Below, piece by piece: positions 7,587-10,242 of a DNA stretch of 10,242 nucleotides. Source of the DNA: Candidatus Omnitrophota bacterium (GTDB lineage: Bacteria > Omnitrophota > Gorgyraeia > Gorgyraeales > Gorgyraeaceae); the NCBI GenBank assembly GCA_003485765.1, contig DNHS01000029.1:396-10637 (forward strand). The letters run 5' to 3'. Positions within the stretch are counted from its first letter, which is position 1. The number at the start of each line of letters is the position of its first letter. The translations under genes and the position numbers were made by a program. Below the pieces are notes generated by a model. It had not been told where the DNA came from. It did not search any database and saw only the letters and a list, made by a program, of their open reading frames with translations.

Positions 7587-7592
7587 TCCTTT
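7587..7592 (-). promoter_or_regulatory. Ribosome binding site that sets the glgA start
   Basis: AAAGGA on the minus strand lies 5 bases before the ATG at 7581. It supports this start over the upstream in-frame codon at 7668, which would overlap the preceding gene by 67 bases. Confidence 0.75.
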
Positions 7593-7601
7593 CATTAACT
7601 G

Positions 7602-8813
7602 TCAAGAAAGTATCTCGTCTCTTATCTTTCCAGCTATATACCTCGCCGCAATCACCTTCTTGCAGCATTTTTTCTTTTCAGAATCCTTACAGCCTGAACT
7701 GGCCACTGAAAGATATGCGTTAAATATTGCTTCTTCTTGTAAAATAAGGCCTTTATTTATGAGGTTTTCATTCCACATCCTATCTTTATTAGCCCACCAA
7801 AACTGGCAGCTGTGTAAAGCCATATCTAAAGTCTCCCTGGCTGTATTAAAAAACAGTTGAGATTTATCATTATCATTTTTATCTTCTGCTTCCTGGAATA
7901 TCTCTAGGCATATGTTCATATGTTCCCACTGTAATCTATGGATACTGTTATGAGGCGTATTCCATAATGGATAATAATTTCCTGCCATAATTTCTTCATT
8001 AGTGGTGCTCCATGAAGAAGATTTAGGAGGCTTTGTCTTTACTGCAGGAAATATCTTTAAAAGGTCACTGATATTAATTACTTTTATCTCGTCTGAATCC
8101 TCTATAATTTCGTAAACAGCTCCAAGAAATATCTTTTCCCAATCACTTATATGGTGGCCAAATGTTTCTGCATCCATTGCTGTCACTATATAGGCATTTT
8201 CTTTACCCTTGGCAAGCTCTTTAATCCTTGATACAAACCCCACTGCATCAATATTTTTGAAACTGATCATATTGCTGATTATATCGTCTCTGAAAAATGC
8301 CTTCATGGCGCCTGAGCTAAGTTTAAAAGTTGGTGTATAATCCATAGGCCATTTCCCCTGGCAGGCAATACCGCTTACTATAACCCACTCATAACCCATG
8401 CCTCTTACAATAGAGGCTGTTTCATCAGAGTAGCACATCTCTGGCAGGAAAAATCCTTTTGGCTTATAACTATTTTTGAAAAAAGACAGATTGGTTAATC
8501 TATTTAATTCTATCTGCCTTCTAGCTTCCTTCTCTGGTATTAAAGGCAGTATTGCATGGAATTTTGCTGATTCAATAAATTCAACCTGGCCGCGTTCACC
8601 AAGCTCTCTGAGGCCTGCCACAATATCCTTATAACCATGGTTGTTCAGCATTTCAGTAAGCACCCCGCACATATTTACAGTAACTCTGGATTCAGGATGC
8701 TCTTTAAATACCTTTAGTAACGGCCTATAGGATTCTTCGCAAATTTTCGCAAGAACACCGTGAGACTGCGTCGGAGGCTGGTAAAAATGTAGAAGCGGAG
8801 CCCAGTATATCAT
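7602..8813 (-). CDS. GH57-family glycoside hydrolase (alpha-amylase/glucanotransferase-like)
   Basis: This 403-residue protein has no signal peptide, so it is probably cytosolic and acts on intracellular alpha-glucan. All the main GH57 motifs are visible: HFYQP (9-13), EFIESAKFHAILPLIP (78-93), FFLPEMCYSDE (121-131) with candidate nucleophile E125, and TAMDAETFGHH (211-221) with candidate acid/base D214. SCQFWWA (335-341) near the C-terminus is the usual aromatic motif. The length is that of a minimal catalytic domain plus helical bundle, shorter than amylopullulanases and lacking the C-terminal extension seen in the other complete GH57 here. The tail (375-386) is rich in Cys and Lys (C375, C383, C384), which is unusual. 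The ATG at 8813 overlaps the preceding DUF2934 stop and has GGAG four bases upstream. The next gene, glgA, starts 20 bases after its stop. Whether it cleaves, branches or transfers glucan cannot be decided from the motifs. Confidence 0.88.
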   Translation of the reverse strand: MIYWAPLLHFYQPPTQSHGVLAKICEESYRPLLKVFKEHPESRVTVNMCGVLTEMLNNHGYKDIVAGLRELGERGQVEFIESAKFHAILPLIPEKEARRQIELNRLTNLSFFKNSYKPKGFFLPEMCYSDETASIVRGMGYEWVIVSGIACQGKWPMDYTPTFKLSSGAMKAFFRDDIISNMISFKNIDAVGFVSRIKELAKGKENAYIVTAMDAETFGHHISDWEKIFLGAVYEIIEDSDEIKVINISDLLKIFPAVKTKPPKSSSWSTTNEEIMAGNYYPLWNTPHNSIHRLQWEHMNICLEIFQEAEDKNDNDKSQLFFNTARETLDMALHSCQFWWANKDRMWNENLINKGLILQEEAIFNAYLSVASSGCKDSEKKKCCKKVIAARYIAGKIRDEILS

Positions 8814-8998
8814 TTTACTCCAAGATCTTCTTTCACTAATCTTTCAGCATTAAGCCAATCTTCCAGGCCATTGCCAGACTGACATCCTCTTTTTTCATAA
8901 ATTTCGTACGCCTTTTTCTGGACAAGCTGCATAAATTCTTCGCGGCTGACACGATTTTCATTGTCCAGTGATAATACCTTTTTCAATTTCTTCAACAT
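8810..8998 (-). CDS. Small DUF2934-family protein
   Basis: This is a 62-residue cytosolic protein with no signal peptide or membrane segment. Its core (about residues 24-57) contains KKAYEIYEKRG and LEDWLNAERL, which fit the DUF2934 pattern of an AYEIWE-type helix followed by a D/HWLxAE segment. The family's biochemical role is not known to me. The ATG at 8998 is preceded by a strong AGGAGG (9008-9003) with a 4-base gap, and by a near-consensus promoter. Its TGA stop overlaps the ATG of the following GH57 gene in an ATGA quartet (8813-8810), which indicates translational coupling. As the first gene of an alpha-glucan operon it could be a regulator or a binding partner of a glycogen enzyme, but that is inference from position alone. 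The family assignment is reasonably sure. Confidence 0.8.
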   Translation of the reverse strand: MLKKLKKVLSLDNENRVSREEFMQLVQKKAYEIYEKRGCQSGNGLEDWLNAERLVKEDLGVK

Positions 8999-9020
8999 CT
9001 TTCCTCCTTTGTATTTTTAG

Positions 9021-9049
9021 AATATATCAGATAATAAAATATCTGTCAA
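9021..9049 (-). promoter_or_regulatory. Sigma-70-type promoter with extended -10
   Basis: Read on the minus strand, a perfect -35 box TTGACA (9049-9044) is followed by a 17-base spacer and TATATT (9026-9021), a 5/6 match to the -10 consensus. A TGA immediately before the -10 supplies the extended -10 TG element. Transcription would start near 9014, just upstream of a strong Shine-Dalgarno. It lies in the 56-base gap between two genes and would drive the DUF2934-GH57-glgA-GH57 cluster. This is read from sequence only; no start site has been mapped. Confidence 0.75.
9028..9045. repeat. Inverted repeat overlapping the promoter spacer (possible operator)
   Basis: CAGATATTTTATTATCTG on the minus strand has perfect 6-base arms, CAGATA and TATCTG, around a 6-base centre. 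It begins in the last two bases of the -35 box and covers almost all of the spacer, where a repressor would block RNA polymerase. The arms are short and AT-rich, so chance is possible. No regulator gene is seen in the window. Confidence 0.35.
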
Positions 9050-9054
9050 CGAAT

Positions 9055-10242
9055 CTATTTGAGCGCCTCCATTCCCCTGCGACAAATCTCCTTTGCATAA
9101 TCTGTCCACATTCCAGCACCCCAATAGCGGAAACAGCTTGTCTGAGACAATAATAAATAAAAAAGCGCTTTTTTATAAGCAGGGTTTGCTTTATCTGTAT
9201 TTTTATTATCAAATTTCTTATGAAATGCTGCGCTAAGCTGGGTTATAGGATCCATTATATCTTCGTAACCCTTTACCCAATCCTTATCATTTGTCCATGA
9301 CGCTTTTTCCAAACTGAACCCTGGGTATTTTTGTTTCACTTTTTCAATAGCCCTGTCAGCTGCGCCATGAGAATATTCCTTTAAGAATTCCCAAATCTTA
9401 CCCTGAGAAACAGGCTCTACAGGCATAAATGATTTTTCGTCCAAGCCCGTTTGTTTTACTAACTCAAGATACTCTGTGCCATTCATACTGACTACGCCTT
9501 CACGGCCTATCTCCTGAAAAGCAGTCTTATACGCATTGGGAAATTCATTCATCATAACTCCGCCGTTTTCCCCGTCTCCTATTTGAGCTACAAAACTCGG
9601 AAGGTCCAGTCCGCAGTATTTCTCATAGCCCAAAGTTTTGGCTTCATAATATGGCTGCATCTGACCAATGAGTTTATTATCAGACCCTTGTGTTTTTATA
9701 ATAACTGTTATCTCAGTCTTTTCTCCCAGAGAATTTTTAGCAACTAATTTATGCGGGAAATGCGGCCTTCTTATAGGCGTGCCGTCCAAGTTTTCTATCG
9801 TATGCTCCTGAACCATGAGCCATCTGTATCCGCATTCTTTCAAAGCTTTTACATACTCAAAACACACATCAGGATGTATGGGGAGATGCATTTCAGGAGC
9901 AGAAAACCCTTTAACATTTTTAAGGGCTTTTTGGCTGAATATTGACGCAAAACAATCCTGCCATTCTTTTATATGAAGCTTTATGTCTGGGACAGGCGTA
10001 GAACTAACCACAGAATGCGACCACATTGTCCCGAGCCATTCCACATACCCGGAATATTTTTTATCACAGGTAACGAGTTTGAGATTATCCAGAACCCTTT
10101 CTTCGCCCATATCCTTAAGGCCCCAGAGAAGATTTCCAGAATAATCCAGCATGATCCTTGGATTTTTACCTTCGCCTGAAAGTTCTCTTACGAAATCAGC
10201 TATCCTTGAATAACAATTCAAAAATACAGGCGCATTGTGATT
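9055..10242 (-). CDS. GH57-family glycoside hydrolase, N-terminus outside window (partial)
   Basis: The reading frame is open to the window edge and gives 395 residues up to a TAG stop; the true start lies beyond base 10242. A TTG inside the frame at 10221 is not a convincing start because the frame continues upstream. Numbering from the edge, the segment PEMHLP (116-121) fits the GH57 nucleophile motif, with E117 as candidate. IGDGENGG (221-228) fits the acid/base motif, with D223 as candidate, and QTSCFRYWG (367-375) resembles the conserved C-terminal aromatic motif. The usual N-terminal HQP motif is not visible and should lie upstream. The family acts on alpha-glucans with retaining chemistry, usually as amylases, branching enzymes or transferases. 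The exact specificity cannot be told here. It sits upstream of an alpha-glucan gene cluster but is separated from it by a strong promoter, so it may be the end of a preceding transcription unit. The family call is fairly sure and the substrate is not. Confidence 0.8.
   Translation of the reverse strand, partial: NHNAPVFLNCYSRIADFVRELSGEGKNPRIMLDYSGNLLWGLKDMGEERVLDNLKLVTCDKKYSGYVEWLGTMWSHSVVSSTPVPDIKLHIKEWQDCFASIFSQKALKNVKGFSAPEMHLPIHPDVCFEYVKALKECGYRWLMVQEHTIENLDGTPIRRPHFPHKLVAKNSLGEKTEITVIIKTQGSDNKLIGQMQPYYEAKTLGYEKYCGLDLPSFVAQIGDGENGGVMMNEFPNAYKTAFQEIGREGVVSMNGTEYLELVKQTGLDEKSFMPVEPVSQGKIWEFLKEYSHGAADRAIEKVKQKYPGFSLEKASWTNDKDWVKGYEDIMDPITQLSAAFHKKFDNKNTDKANPAYKKALFYLLLSQTSCFRYWGAGMWTDYAKEICRRGMEALK

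Noticed and set aside
7582..7668. Upstream in-frame extension of glgA
   Set aside because: It runs into the preceding GH57 gene, while the ATG at 7581 has a good ribosome binding site and the standard MNILFVSPEV N-terminus.
9159..9174. Perfect 16-base palindrome AAAAAAGCGCTTTTTT
   Set aside because: It lies inside the well-conserved C-terminal coding part of the partial GH57 gene, encoding part of YKKALFY. Lys, Ala and Phe codons explain it, and only four bases are GC.
9027..9212. Minus-strand open frame of 61 codons across the GH57 stop
   Set aside because: It overlaps the conserved end of the partial GH57 gene in another frame, has no family resemblance, and runs through the promoter region.

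Overview
The window is a compact, AT-rich bacterial segment in which every supported gene lies on the minus strand, so transcription runs from high to low coordinates. The longest gap between genes is 87 bases. The gene mix is a cluster of GH57 alpha-glucan enzymes, a bacterial-type glycogen synthase, and the block pgk-tpiA-secG followed by a peptide-type solute-binding protein. Together with low GC and a short heptamer tandem repeat inside a gene, this suggests an uncultivated anaerobic bacterium of the Omnitrophota (OP3) or a related candidate phylum. That placement is inference from gene content and style; no rRNA or other marker gene is present.

Region 1 (10242 to 9055) holds the C-terminal 395 residues of a GH57-family protein whose start lies outside the window. 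Region 2 begins with a near-consensus sigma-70 promoter (9049-9021) in the 56-base gap after it. This promoter is placed to drive a small DUF2934 gene (8998-8810), a second GH57 enzyme of 403 residues (8813-7602), glycogen synthase glgA (7581-6151) and a third GH57 protein resembling 4-alpha-glucanotransferase (6151-4133). These genes are very tightly packed: an ATGA overlap, a 20-base gap and a TAATG overlap, which points to co-transcription and translational coupling.

Region 3 follows an 87-base AT-rich leader with a weak possible promoter. It contains pgk (4045-2864), tpiA (2809-2051), secG (2035-1670) and an oppA-like substrate-binding protein gene (1632-28). The pgk-tpiA gap is filled exactly by a perfect 12-bp inverted repeat. 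The first codons of the oppA-like gene contain a terminator-like hairpin.

Functionally, GlgA builds alpha-1,4-glucan from a sugar nucleotide, while the GH57 proteins probably transfer, rearrange or cleave alpha-glucan chains. Pgk and TpiA process triose phosphates in lower glycolysis and gluconeogenesis. The layout therefore joins storage-glucan metabolism to central glycolysis, with two cell-envelope genes (secG and the oppA-like gene) at the downstream end. No CRISPR array, transposon, tRNA, rRNA or clear defence system was seen. The points most worth a second look are the promoter with its overlapping palindrome, the DUF2934-GH57 coupling, the heptamer repeat inside the glucanotransferase gene, and the two RNA hairpins in the downstream gene block.
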